A DNA stretch of 64,000 nt. Origin: Candidatus Hydrothermarchaeum profundi. Lineage in GTDB: Archaea > Hydrothermarchaeota > Hydrothermarchaeia > Hydrothermarchaeales > Hydrothermarchaeaceae. The position numbers were made by a program, and so were the translations under genes. Positions 25,786-33,113 of the stretch are shown piece after piece. Positions within the stretch are counted from its first letter, which is position 1, and every line of letters starts with the position of its first letter. The notes under the pieces were generated by a model. The model was not told the DNA's origin, ran no database searches, and saw nothing but the letters and a program-made list of their open reading frames with translations. The stretch is taken from the NCBI GenBank assembly GCA_002011125.2, contig MTMF02000009.1:1850286-1914285 (forward strand), given 5' to 3'.

Positions 25786-26548
25786 AATAGATAGCAAAAT
25801 AAAAGTTATTTCGTTTCTTTTATTAGTTTTTTCTGCTGTATTTATTGGTAGAAGCATAAGCTCAGATTTCTTAAGCCGCATAATTAGTTTAGCCGTATTA
25901 GAGGCTTATCTGCTAGTGATCGTATCATTGGCAAGATTGGATAAATCTTTATTTCTGAAGAGAGTTCTAATGATACTTCCCTTTGGAGGAACAGTAGCGG
26001 TACTAAAACCTTTTGTTGAAGAAGGGGTTCCGATATATACTTTTCCTTTAGGGATTACTGTAACCTACGAAGGTATTAGTGAGGCTATTCTACTCTTATT
26101 TATAATGGTGGTATCAATCTCTTCTATAGTAGTCCTTTCATCTACAACTACAATCCAGGGATTAATAAATTCGATGAAAAAAATAGGATTCCCAAAAGAG
26201 CTAGCTCTCCTATTCGGTATGACATTAAGGTATATCTTCCTGTATGGTGAAACTCTTCAGAAAATTTTAGATGCCCAACGGTCAAGATGCTTTAGCATTA
26301 GAAATAGGAGAGTTAAACTTAGGTACATATTAGAACAATTAGGCTATACCGTAATGATGCTTTTTATAAGGTCTTATGAACACGGTCTAAAAATATACCA
26401 AAGCATGATAAGTAGGTGCTACACCTCTGATTCTACTCTTCTTTTAAGCCAAAGAGGGGTTACTTCTAAAGATATTTTATTCGCAATAGTCAATATCTCC
26501 GTGATCGGAAGTGCAATTTACATTAGCAGCTATGGAATCCCCCCATAA
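25733..26548 (+). CDS. cbiQ: ECF transporter transmembrane coupling protein CbiQ
   Basis: A 271-aa membrane protein with the family start LLDLEREASRDSTIHRIDSK and about five helices. The Ala-Arg-Gly-type coupling motifs near the C-terminus appear as LDAQRSRCFSIR and as YQSMISRCYTSD. It joins CbiO to CbiM. The gene order here is M-N-O-Q instead of the commoner M-N-Q-O. I chose the ATG at 25733 because its N-terminus matches CbiQ exactly in layout. Confidence 0.9.
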   Translation: MELLDLEREASRDSTIHRIDSKIKVISFLLLVFSAVFIGRSISSDFLSRIISLAVLEAYLLVIVSLARLDKSLFLKRVLMILPFGGTVAVLKPFVEEGVPIYTFPLGITVTYEGISEAILLLFIMVVSISSIVVLSSTTTIQGLINSMKKIGFPKELALLFGMTLRYIFLYGETLQKILDAQRSRCFSIRNRRVKLRYILEQLGYTVMMLFIRSYEHGLKIYQSMISRCYTSDSTLLLSQRGVTSKDILFAIVNISVIGSAIYISSYGIPP

Positions 26549-26598
26549 TATTAAGCAATCCGCTCTTTAGGATTATCGAAAGCCTATTTGATAAAAAT

Positions 26599-26665
26599 AA
26601 TTCCTCCCGAGGAATTACCAACACAGCACTTTTCATCTAAAAATCTCTTAACCATCAGCTAAGAG
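26599..26665 (+). terminator. Two stem-loops after cbiQ
   Basis: AATTCCTC/GAGGAATT (26599-26616) and CTCTTA/TAAGAG (26645-26665) are perfect inverted repeats between cbiQ and the tRNA gene. They may end the cbiMNOQ transcript, or the tRNA transcript from the opposite side. Confidence 0.4.
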
Positions 26666-26697
26666 AGGCTTCCTTTATAAAAAGAAACTGATAAAAA

Positions 26698-26757
26698 CTA
26701 CTGGAGTGTCGATGGTGGTCCCGGATAGCATGGTGACGCCGGCACGGTGCTTAGTAG
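26698..26757. other. GC-rich structured element abutting the tRNA 3' end
   Basis: A G+C-rich island in an A+T-rich intergenic region. CTACT (26698-26702) can pair with AGTAG (26753-26757) and GTGTCG (26706-26711) with CGGCAC (26740-26745, one G-T pair), giving a two-step stem of about 60 bases. It begins at the very next base after the tRNA discriminator. I could not fit clear C/D or H/ACA boxes. It may be a small RNA co-transcribed with the tRNA. Confidence 0.35.
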
Positions 26758-26830
26758 TGGGCCCGAAGGGATTTGAACCCTCGACCACCCGGTTATGAGC
26801 CGGGCGCTCTAACCGCTAAGCTACGGGCCC
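26758..26830 (-). tRNA. tRNA with CAU anticodon (tRNA-Ile2 or elongator Met)
   Basis: A 73-base cloverleaf. The acceptor GGGCCCG pairs with CGGGCCC, the anticodon stem CCCGG/CCGGG encloses CTCATAA, and the T-arm is GAGGG-TTCAAAT-CCCTT. The discriminator is A and no CCA is encoded. The sequence resembles archaeal tRNA-Ile(CAU), in which C34 is modified to agmatidine to read AUA. Met identity cannot be excluded. It is not initiator-like. Confidence 0.9.
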
Positions 26831-26924
26831 TTCTAACCTCAGATAAATTCATTCAAAAATAAATATATTTCGCCAGAATATTTTGATAAAATATTAATAT
26901 ATATTCTTTTATATATTATTGTTG

Positions 26925-27611
26925 ATGACTAAAGAAAAGGGGGGAGAGGAATTTTTTAAGATACTCTCGCATCCTATACGCTTGAGATTAATTGAATTAA
27001 TACATGAAAACATCCAGTTAAGTTATAGCGAGATCCTTAATACTCTTAAAATAGATGCAGGTCAACTAAATTTTCATCTTAAAAATATGAGAGAACTCTA
27101 TGTAAAATCCAAGGGATATTATATGCTAAACGAAAAAGGAGTGTTTGCATATTCTCTCATCAATAAAGTAAGAAAAATGGAGAGATTAAGAGAATTTAGG
27201 ATTTCCCTCAAAACTGCTCCGCTTTATAAGAGAGTTGTAGCCTCTCTCATCGACGCCGTGCTTTTCGTAGGTTCTCCAGTGACTGTGGTATTGCTTATAA
27301 GCCTACTTACACCGCCTAAAGCTCTTGATCCCATACTGCTAACAGTTTTCGCCATGCTTATAATGTTTTTATCCCTCCTAGTGCTGGCTCCTATGGAGGC
27401 TAGCACTGGGCAGACTATAGGAAAATACATCACTGGGATTAGAGTCGTAAAGGACAGCGGAAGGAAGATAGACTTGTCTGAGAGTACTATTAGAAATGTA
27501 GGGAAGATATATTTTCTACCACTAGATTTACTTTTGGGACTTATGGTTAGGCGGAAAGGTTATCTTAGATTTACATGTTTTATGACCAAATCAGTAGTAG
27601 TTGAAGTATAA
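26925..27611 (+). CDS. ArsR-like winged helix fused to an RDD-type membrane domain
   Basis: A 228-aa protein. Residues 10-75 are a winged-helix domain (LSHPIRLRLIELIHEN, then LKIDAGQLNFHLKNMRE) like archaeal ArsR-family regulators. Residues about 100-215 hold RDD-family helices (RVVASLIDAVLFV, then GQTIGKYITGIRVV). It could be a membrane-bound regulator, but the signal is unknown. The ATG at 26925 follows a TATA-like stretch and looks leaderless. It lies just upstream of the methylamine genes, so a role there is conceivable but unsupported. Confidence 0.72.
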   Translation: MTKEKGGEEFFKILSHPIRLRLIELIHENIQLSYSEILNTLKIDAGQLNFHLKNMRELYVKSKGYYMLNEKGVFAYSLINKVRKMERLREFRISLKTAPLYKRVVASLIDAVLFVGSPVTVVLLISLLTPPKALDPILLTVFAMLIMFLSLLVLAPMEASTGQTIGKYITGIRVVKDSGRKIDLSESTIRNVGKIYFLPLDLLLGLMVRRKGYLRFTCFMTKSVVVEV

Positions 27612-27719
27612 ATTGTGAAAATGAACCGGCAGTACTTACCCTCATCAAATGGAAGATTTTTTATAGCTATAAATTCCATAAAAGTAGTAAAACCAACAAA
27701 AGAGAGAGGTGGGTGAACT

Positions 27720-27761
27720 TTGAAATCCTGTAAAAATAGAAGGAGGGTTAAGTATGAGTAA
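27720..27761 (+). CDS. Possible short leader ORF overlapping the mtbC start
   Basis: A TTG at 27720 behind GAGAGGTGGGTG opens a 13-codon basic frame (MKSCKNRRRVKYE) whose TAA overlaps the first codons of mtbC. A second ribosome-binding site (AAGGAGGG) for mtbC lies inside it. It could couple translation to mtbC. It is not supported beyond the ribosome-binding site and overlap. Confidence 0.22.
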   Translation: MKSCKNRRRVKYE

Positions 27762-28401
27762 AGAAGAGATTTTGAAGAAAGCAGCTGACGCTATTTTAAA
27801 ACAAGACGAGAAGGCTGCTGTTGAAGTTGCAAAGGAAGCGTTAGAAGCGGGTTTAGACCCTGTTGAAGTGATTGAAAAGGGATTTACAGAAGGTATCAGA
27901 GAAGTGGGGGACCTCTTCGATAGGGGTAAGCTTTTTCTCCCGCATGTAATGCTATCAGCAGACGCCATGAAAAAAGCCATCGCAGTTCTTGAGCCTGCTA
28001 TCGGCGAAGGTAAGGGAAAAGAAAAAGTGGGGACCGTCGTAATTGGAACCGTTGAAGGAGATATCCATGAAATCGGGAAAGGAATTGTTTCTATCATGCT
28101 TCAAGTGGCTGGATTCGAGGTCCATGACTTGGGTAGGGACGTGCCATTAAAAAAATTCATAGAAGCCGCAAAGGAAACAAACGCCAACATAGTCGGTGCC
28201 TCAGCTTTAATGACGACTTCCTTACCCGGGCAAAAAGAGCTAATAAATCTGTTGAAAGACGCAGGCATCAGAGATAAGGTTAAGATGATGGTAGGGGGTG
28301 CACCTGCCACTGAGAAATGGGCGCAGAAGATAGGGGCTGACGCCTACGCTGAGAATGCCACAGAGGCTGTGGCAAAGGCAAAAGAATTGGTAACATCATA
28401 A
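27754..28401 (+). CDS. mtbC: Dimethylamine corrinoid protein MtbC
   Basis: A 215-aa B12-binding methyl carrier that accepts a methyl group from MtbB. The N-terminal helical cap runs to about residue 85. The cobalamin-binding Rossmann domain has EGDIHEIGKG (residues 101-110), with His105 as the lower cobalt ligand in DxHxxG, then SALMTTSLPGQ and GGAPAT. The name MtbC is assigned because the next gene is MtbB. The proteins themselves are close paralogues of MtmC and MttC in this window. Co(I) is the active form, maintained by RamA. Confidence 0.92.
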   Translation: MSKEEILKKAADAILKQDEKAAVEVAKEALEAGLDPVEVIEKGFTEGIREVGDLFDRGKLFLPHVMLSADAMKKAIAVLEPAIGEGKGKEKVGTVVIGTVEGDIHEIGKGIVSIMLQVAGFEVHDLGRDVPLKKFIEAAKETNANIVGASALMTTSLPGQKELINLLKDAGIRDKVKMMVGGAPATEKWAQKIGADAYAENATEAVAKAKELVTS

Positions 28402-28403
28402 GG

Positions 28404-28474
28404 CCTTCAACCCCCAATCGCCGGTTCGAATGGGTCAAAGGGCCTTTGATGAGAACCAGGGTATAGGTTGAAGG
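28404..28474 (+). promoter_or_regulatory. Structured RNA element between mtbC and mtbB
   Basis: Three nested inverted repeats lie between the two genes: CCTTCAACC (28404-28412) with GGTTGAAGG (28466-28474), GGTTC (28423-28427) with GAACC (28453-28457), and TCAAAGG (28435-28441) with CCTTTGA (28443-28449). They would form one long hairpin with internal loops. The mtmC-mtmB and mttC-mttB gaps (35 and 17 bases) have no counterpart. It may tune mtbB translation or mRNA processing. Confidence 0.6.
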
Positions 28475-28504
28475 AATATAAAAAAGGAATTAGGAGGTGA
28501 AGTT

Positions 28505-29911
28505 ATGGATTACCGTGTTAGAATTGGAGACGGCTCATTAAAATACCTCTCCAAGAAAGAGATAAAGGAAGACATTGAAGACGGAACCAAGGACGCTGCT
28601 GACCGCGGAGAAATACCAGAACTAACTGATGACGATAAAGAGAGGCTACTTGAAATAGTAACCGAGCCTAATAAGATCGTCAGCGTTTCACCGGGCGAAG
28701 AGGTAGTTATGACAAATGACGTAGGAACACTCACTATCCAAGGTGACCAAGGGAACAGCGGGGTAGGACTACCGCTAGATCGTATACAATGTATACTTAC
28801 TCAAGAGCGTGCTTTTGGATCTGACACAATGGAACTAGCCCACACCGATTACAGCTTCAAACCCGTTAAGCCCATCATAGCAATGGAACAACAAGCTCTC
28901 GAACAGGCAGAACTATTAACAGTGATACCAGTCTTCTATGGAGCAATGCCAAACCTTGGACAGTACTATGTTATAGACGGGCCTTTCCCAAATCCGAATG
29001 ATCTATATAGAGATCTGAAAATAAAAGAAGCTCGCGAGAGCCAGGAGGAATGCGCTGAGCATGCCTCGAACAATATGAGTTGGATAGGTCAAAGACTTTG
29101 GGAGGTAGGATGCGAAGGACTAAACTTCGATACTACCGCCGCAGCCGGAGATACCGACTTCTATGCTACTCTGACAGCTACTGAAGAGTTAAAGAAGACT
29201 ACCTCTGAAATGTGCATAGAAATGGGCATGGCCGCAGAATACGTGCTCGGGATGCATGGGGAGCTAAAATATGGTGGCGAGCTTCTAGCAGGCCTGTATC
29301 CACATCAGCAAGTAAAAGTCGCAGAAAAAGCAGGAGTAGATATATTTGGTCCAGTAGTGAATACCAATACTAGCAAGTCTTTTCCATGGAATATTGCAAG
29401 AGCGCTTACTTTCGTGAAGGAATGCGTAAAACAGTCCAATATACCCATACATGTCAACATGGGAATGGGCGTAGGCGGAATCCCCATGTACGAGACGCCG
29501 CCAGTAGATGCCGTTACAAGGGCTTCTAAGGCAATGGTTCAGATTGCCCACGTCGACGGTATATAGATGGGAGTCGGCGACCCGGTGGGCATGCCTATAA
29601 GCCATATAATGGCATCTGGCATGGGCGGACTTAGAACAGCGGGAGACCTAGTTGCTAGAATGCAGATGAGCAAAAAAATGAGGATTAATGAAGCCAAGGA
29701 GTATGTAGCGAAAAAGCTAAACTTAACTCCAAGCGAGCTCTCAGACGAGTATGTCATGAGAGAAGTGAGAGAAGAGCTGGATATAGGGATTATAACACCA
29801 GTACCGGGAGCAGCGAAAGGGATAGAAGCTAAAGTCAGGATCGCTGAGCTACTGGATATAACTATAAATCCGGTAGAGAGACTAAAAAATAAAGAAAAAT
29901 TCAAAAGCTAA
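28505..29911 (+). CDS. mtbB: Dimethylamine:corrinoid methyltransferase MtbB, pyrrolysine-containing
   Basis: A 468-residue enzyme that moves one methyl from dimethylamine to the corrinoid of MtbC. The reading frame crosses one in-frame TAG at 29564-29566 (codon 354), where Methanosarcina MtbB (467 aa) has pyrrolysine at 356. Flanking sequence [27 protein letters not shown] is almost the same as in Methanosarcina. The part after the TAG (114 residues) is fully conserved in type ([14 protein letters not shown], then [14 protein letters not shown]), so the TAG is read through. The ATG follows GGAGGTGA. Pyl is thought to bind and orient the methylamine. Confidence 0.96.
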
Positions 29912-29975
29912 GTAACCCTCCGGCCAGTAGCTGGCTATGGGTTACTTTATATCCCCCCAAGCTCTTTGGGGGGAT
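29911..29975 (+). terminator. Tandem stem-loops after mtbB
   Basis: AGTAACCC (29911-29918) pairs with GGGTTACT (29939-29946) around an inner GCCAG/CTGGC stem. A second hairpin, ATCCCCCCAA (29951-29960) with TTGGGGGGAT (29966-29975), is followed by TTTATTTTCTCTTT. They probably terminate and stabilise the mtbCB mRNA. Confidence 0.7.
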
Positions 29976-30060
29976 TTATTTTCTCTTTGTGTTAAACAAC
30001 TTTTCCAAGCCATATCACTTTCTAAATTTAATGATGTTATAGAGATTTTATATAACCAGT

Positions 30061-30957
30061 ATGTTAGAACTCTACGATAAAGTAAGGAAGGAAATTGTAG
30101 GCAGAGATCGAGAGCTTTTAAGAATTTTATCTGCTTTAGAAGCCAAAAAACATTTGTTACTTGAGGGACCGCCAGGTACCTCAAAGTCAACCATCTTGAG
30201 GACTATAACTAGGCTGTCTAATATCCCTTTTTATCTTTTAGAGGGTAATATCGATTTAACTCCAGCAAAGCTGGTTGGTCACTTTAATCCAGCAGAAGTT
30301 ATATCTGATAATTATAAACCGGAATACTTCAATAAAGGCCCCTTAACAAAAGCCATGGAAGAGGGCGGATTCCTTTATATTGAAGAATTTAATCGAATGC
30401 CGGCAGATGCTACAAATGTGCTATTAGTAGCTATGGAAGAAGGAGAGATAAATATTCCCAGATACGGTAAAGTAGTAGCCAAACCAGGTTTTACCGTGAT
30501 ATGCGCTCAAAACCCTCTTGACGATGTAGGTACTCTTCGTGTGAGCAGAGCATTTCTAGATAGAGTATGCAGAATAAAGCTTGACTATCAATCCGAAGAA
30601 GAAGAAATTAAAATCGTAGAAGAGAGAACAGGAACAAAAAATAAAGACTTAATTAAATTAGCGGTTAAACTGGCAAGAGAAACTAGAGACCATCCCGATT
30701 TGAAATTAGGAGTCTCTATTAGAGGACCTATTGATATGGTTCAAATAGCCGAAAAGATGCTTAGGCTTGATTTAGATGAAAGGGAAGCTCTTTTAGACTC
30801 GATGATGCTGGCTTTCAGCGGAAAAGTATGGCTTGATGAGCTTTCTGAAAAATCTCAAGAAGAGGTCCTAGAAGAAATATTTAATCAAATATATACTCCC
30901 ACGGGCGCTACTAAAAAAAAAGTAAGCCTGGAACTAATAAGAAAGGAGAAGAACTAA
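30061..30957 (+). CDS. MoxR-family AAA+ ATPase
   Basis: A 298-aa MoxR-type AAA+ protein. Walker A is GPPGTSKST (about residues 39-47), Walker B is FLYIEEFNR (about residues 103-111), and sensor 1 is ICAQNP (about 147-152). MoxR proteins act with VWA-domain partners as chaperones or metal-insertion factors, and the next gene encodes such a partner. Near the 3' end an A9 run (30913-30921) precedes the stop and could allow a -1 shift into the VWA frame. It lies downstream of mtbCB and could assist methyltransferase or corrinoid-protein maturation (inference). Confidence 0.88.
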   Translation: MLELYDKVRKEIVGRDRELLRILSALEAKKHLLLEGPPGTSKSTILRTITRLSNIPFYLLEGNIDLTPAKLVGHFNPAEVISDNYKPEYFNKGPLTKAMEEGGFLYIEEFNRMPADATNVLLVAMEEGEINIPRYGKVVAKPGFTVICAQNPLDDVGTLRVSRAFLDRVCRIKLDYQSEEEEIKIVEERTGTKNKDLIKLAVKLARETRDHPDLKLGVSIRGPIDMVQIAEKMLRLDLDEREALLDSMMLAFSGKVWLDELSEKSQEEVLEEIFNQIYTPTGATKKKVSLELIRKEKN

Positions 30958-31124
30958 CGCAACTTGAATCTGATGATAGCGAAGAAAAACCAAGCATCGA
31001 TATAGAAAAAGAATTCGAAAAATCCCCATATCATCTCGCGAAATACTTCAATGCTAATCCTGAAGAACTAGCGAAGGTATTCAGTTCTAAGAAAGCTCTT
31101 AAGATATATGGCGATATTTCCAGC

Positions 31125-31844
31125 ATGCTTAAACCTGAAACAAAAGAAATAGCAAAGAAGTATATTAGGAGGCTCATTATAAAACTTGGAGTATCGCTGG
31201 CCAATCCAGGATATCAGCGAGATAAGATTGTTCCCTTGAATGATATAACACTATCAGACGATATCGAGATAGATAGAACAATCGAGAAAATTATACAGGC
31301 CCCGGAACTTCCCTTAGAGGATAACATCACCGTTTTAGGCAGAAAGAAGAAGAAACAAGATATCGTGCTAATGTTAGATAGGAGCTTTTCTATGAAGGGG
31401 ATCAAAACCGTCTTGTCAGCTATAACTGCCTCTGCGATTTCTTTACATTTTAAGGGGAATGTATCTGTCCTATTTTTTAACGATAAATCAAAATTCATTA
31501 AAAAAAGAAACCAAAAGATGGTTTTAGATTCTATAGTAGATAAGATTCTCGATTTAGATGTAGAAGGAGGAACAAATATAAGGAAAGCCCTTGAAATGGG
31601 CCTACAAGAAATATCATCCTCAGACAAAAAAAGAGGACTACTTCTTACAGATGGTAACTGGACGGTAGGAGCTAATCCCTTAAGTGTGGCACAGAAGTAT
31701 GATAAGCTAGACGTAATCTGCTTCCCACCAGCTAATAGTGAGAAATCCAAGCTTTTAGCATTAAAAGGAAACGGAACCCTAGAATATGTTGAAAGGGAAG
31801 AGGATATTTTCAGAGCAATATTAAGCTGCCTACGGCTAAACTAG
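31125..31844 (+). CDS. VWA-domain protein, partner of MoxR (N-terminus uncertain)
   Basis: The segment from ATG 31125 encodes 239 aa with a complete VWA MIDAS site: LDRSFSMKG (DxSxS), VEGGTNIRKAL (Thr) and LLTDGNW (Asp). The same frame is open and coding-like for about 68 further codons upstream (TQLESDDSEEKPSIDIEKEF), back into the end of moxR, but has no ATG, GTG or TTG. Either the protein starts at 31125, or a -1 shift at the A9 run in moxR makes a MoxR-VWA fusion, or a base has been lost. It ends with TAG. Confidence 0.8.
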   Translation: MLKPETKEIAKKYIRRLIIKLGVSLANPGYQRDKIVPLNDITLSDDIEIDRTIEKIIQAPELPLEDNITVLGRKKKKQDIVLMLDRSFSMKGIKTVLSAITASAISLHFKGNVSVLFFNDKSKFIKKRNQKMVLDSIVDKILDLDVEGGTNIRKALEMGLQEISSSDKKRGLLLTDGNWTVGANPLSVAQKYDKLDVICFPPANSEKSKLLALKGNGTLEYVEREEDIFRAILSCLRLN

Positions 31845-32425
31845 TTTTTCATATTATATCCGATGAGCAGAGTACCGTCCTTGCTTTTCTCGCAACCCAG
31901 TAAACGCTTCAAGTATTCATCAGAAGGTGTACAAGGGCTACCTGATACTATATCTTCAAGCTCTTCAAATTCCTGGAGCTCTGGAAAAGGAAGAGGCGGC
32001 ATAAGAAAATAAGGCTTTCCTTTTGGAAGTTTATTCTTATACAGTACAAAGTCAGGACCCATAAAAATAACATCTTTCCTTTTTTTCATTTCTTCCAGCT
32101 TTTTGGATCCAACCCATTCTCCAAGAATCTCCCCATCTTCGTCAACCATTACCACCCACGGGCGGGAGGGTTCCCTAAATGTTTTATCAAATAATATCAC
32201 CCATGTCTCGTCCCTTGATAAAGCCTCGAAAGTACCCTCGTTTAAAAAGTCCATCATGCCTTGTACCGCCCCTCTCTCCTGTGCTTTCTTCTCAAGCCTC
32301 AAAATCTCCTCTTTTTCATCCTGGGTAAGAAGTCTTACATCCAGTACTCCTTTAAGGTTCCTAAGCCTAAACATTATCCTTTCGTGGAGGTCTTTTGTTA
32401 CTCCACTAGTACTAGGCCGTTCCAT
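31841..32425 (-). CDS. Unknown 194-aa soluble protein beside ramA
   Basis: A charged cytoplasmic protein with a central strand pattern (TWVILFDKTFREPSRPWVVM, then GEILGEWVGSKKLEEM) that does not match a family I know. It overlaps the end of the DUF2284 gene upstream by 28 bases and shares four bases with the convergent VWA gene. Location between mtbCB and ramA suggests a link to methylamine use, but that is only context. The stop is TAG. Confidence 0.55.
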   Translation of the reverse strand: MERPSTSGVTKDLHERIMFRLRNLKGVLDVRLLTQDEKEEILRLEKKAQERGAVQGMMDFLNEGTFEALSRDETWVILFDKTFREPSRPWVVMVDEDGEILGEWVGSKKLEEMKKRKDVIFMGPDFVLYKNKLPKGKPYFLMPPLPFPELQEFEELEDIVSGSPCTPSDEYLKRLLGCEKSKDGTLLIGYNMKN

Positions 32426-32994
32426 CTTACATTCTCCTGCGAAGATAATCCTAATGGCATGCCTATGTTTTTACAGGTCCTATAAACATCTATCCCTACA
32501 CCTTCTAACGAGGGTCTGGCCTTAAAAGGTTGATGACATAACTCCCCTTTTTTAGGGTCAGCGCACTCCTCGCAAAGCTTACAATTACCGCCAATCAGTC
32601 CCGTAGCAAGATAGTAGCCCAGCTTAAAAGCTTCTCTTTCGACTGCATTAACTATCTCATGCAACTTAAGCTCATACTTCTCATAAACCTCTTTCTCAAG
32701 TTTATCCACAAGATTTTTAGAAATAGGCTCATTTGACTTATCTAAAGAATCAACGTTCTCCATCTCAAGCTGAATGAATATTGCCTTTTTATACTTTGAT
32801 AAAATCTTCCTAAATTCATCAAATGGTATGGAATTAGGAGGACAGAAATAATATCTATTATATCCATCGCATGGGGGTACCTGACACTTTAATAAAACCC
32901 GCCTATCCATTACTATCGATCCCACATCAATAATCTTCGCCCTAGTAGCCCCTTCCCTTAGACTAACCTCTACGAGCTTCTCAAGCTTATTCAT
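32398..32994 (-). CDS. DUF2284 metal-binding protein
   Basis: A 198-aa protein of the DUF2284 family, predicted to bind metal or iron-sulfur. The signature parts are CQVPPCDGYNRYYFCPPNS (about residues 36-54) and the Cys-rich GGNCKLCEECADPKKGELC (about 139-157), followed by KARPSLEGVGIDVY. I chose the ATG at 32994-32992, with AGGTGGG upstream, over an extended hydrophobic start. It is divergent from ramA (119-base gap). Members often occur near corrinoid methyltransferase genes (general knowledge), so an electron-transfer or corrinoid-repair role is possible. Confidence 0.8.
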   Translation of the reverse strand: MNKLEKLVEVSLREGATRAKIIDVGSIVMDRRVLLKCQVPPCDGYNRYYFCPPNSIPFDEFRKILSKYKKAIFIQLEMENVDSLDKSNEPISKNLVDKLEKEVYEKYELKLHEIVNAVEREAFKLGYYLATGLIGGNCKLCEECADPKKGELCHQPFKARPSLEGVGIDVYRTCKNIGMPLGLSSQENVRWNGLVLVE

Positions 32995-33113
32995 TGAATC
33001 CCACCTAAATATTATTTTCCGAGTCCTACTACTCAGATAAACATTAACAAGCCTAAAAAAATTTTCTAGAAACAATTTTATTTTTCGAAGGCAATATTCG
33101 ATGCTGATAGTTT

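Noticed and set aside
29564..29566. TAG as the real end of mtbB, with a separate gene starting at the following ATG
   Set aside because: The 114 codons after the TAG are the conserved C-terminal part of MtbB, the position matches pyrrolysine 356 of Methanosarcina, and the next ATG has no ribosome-binding site.
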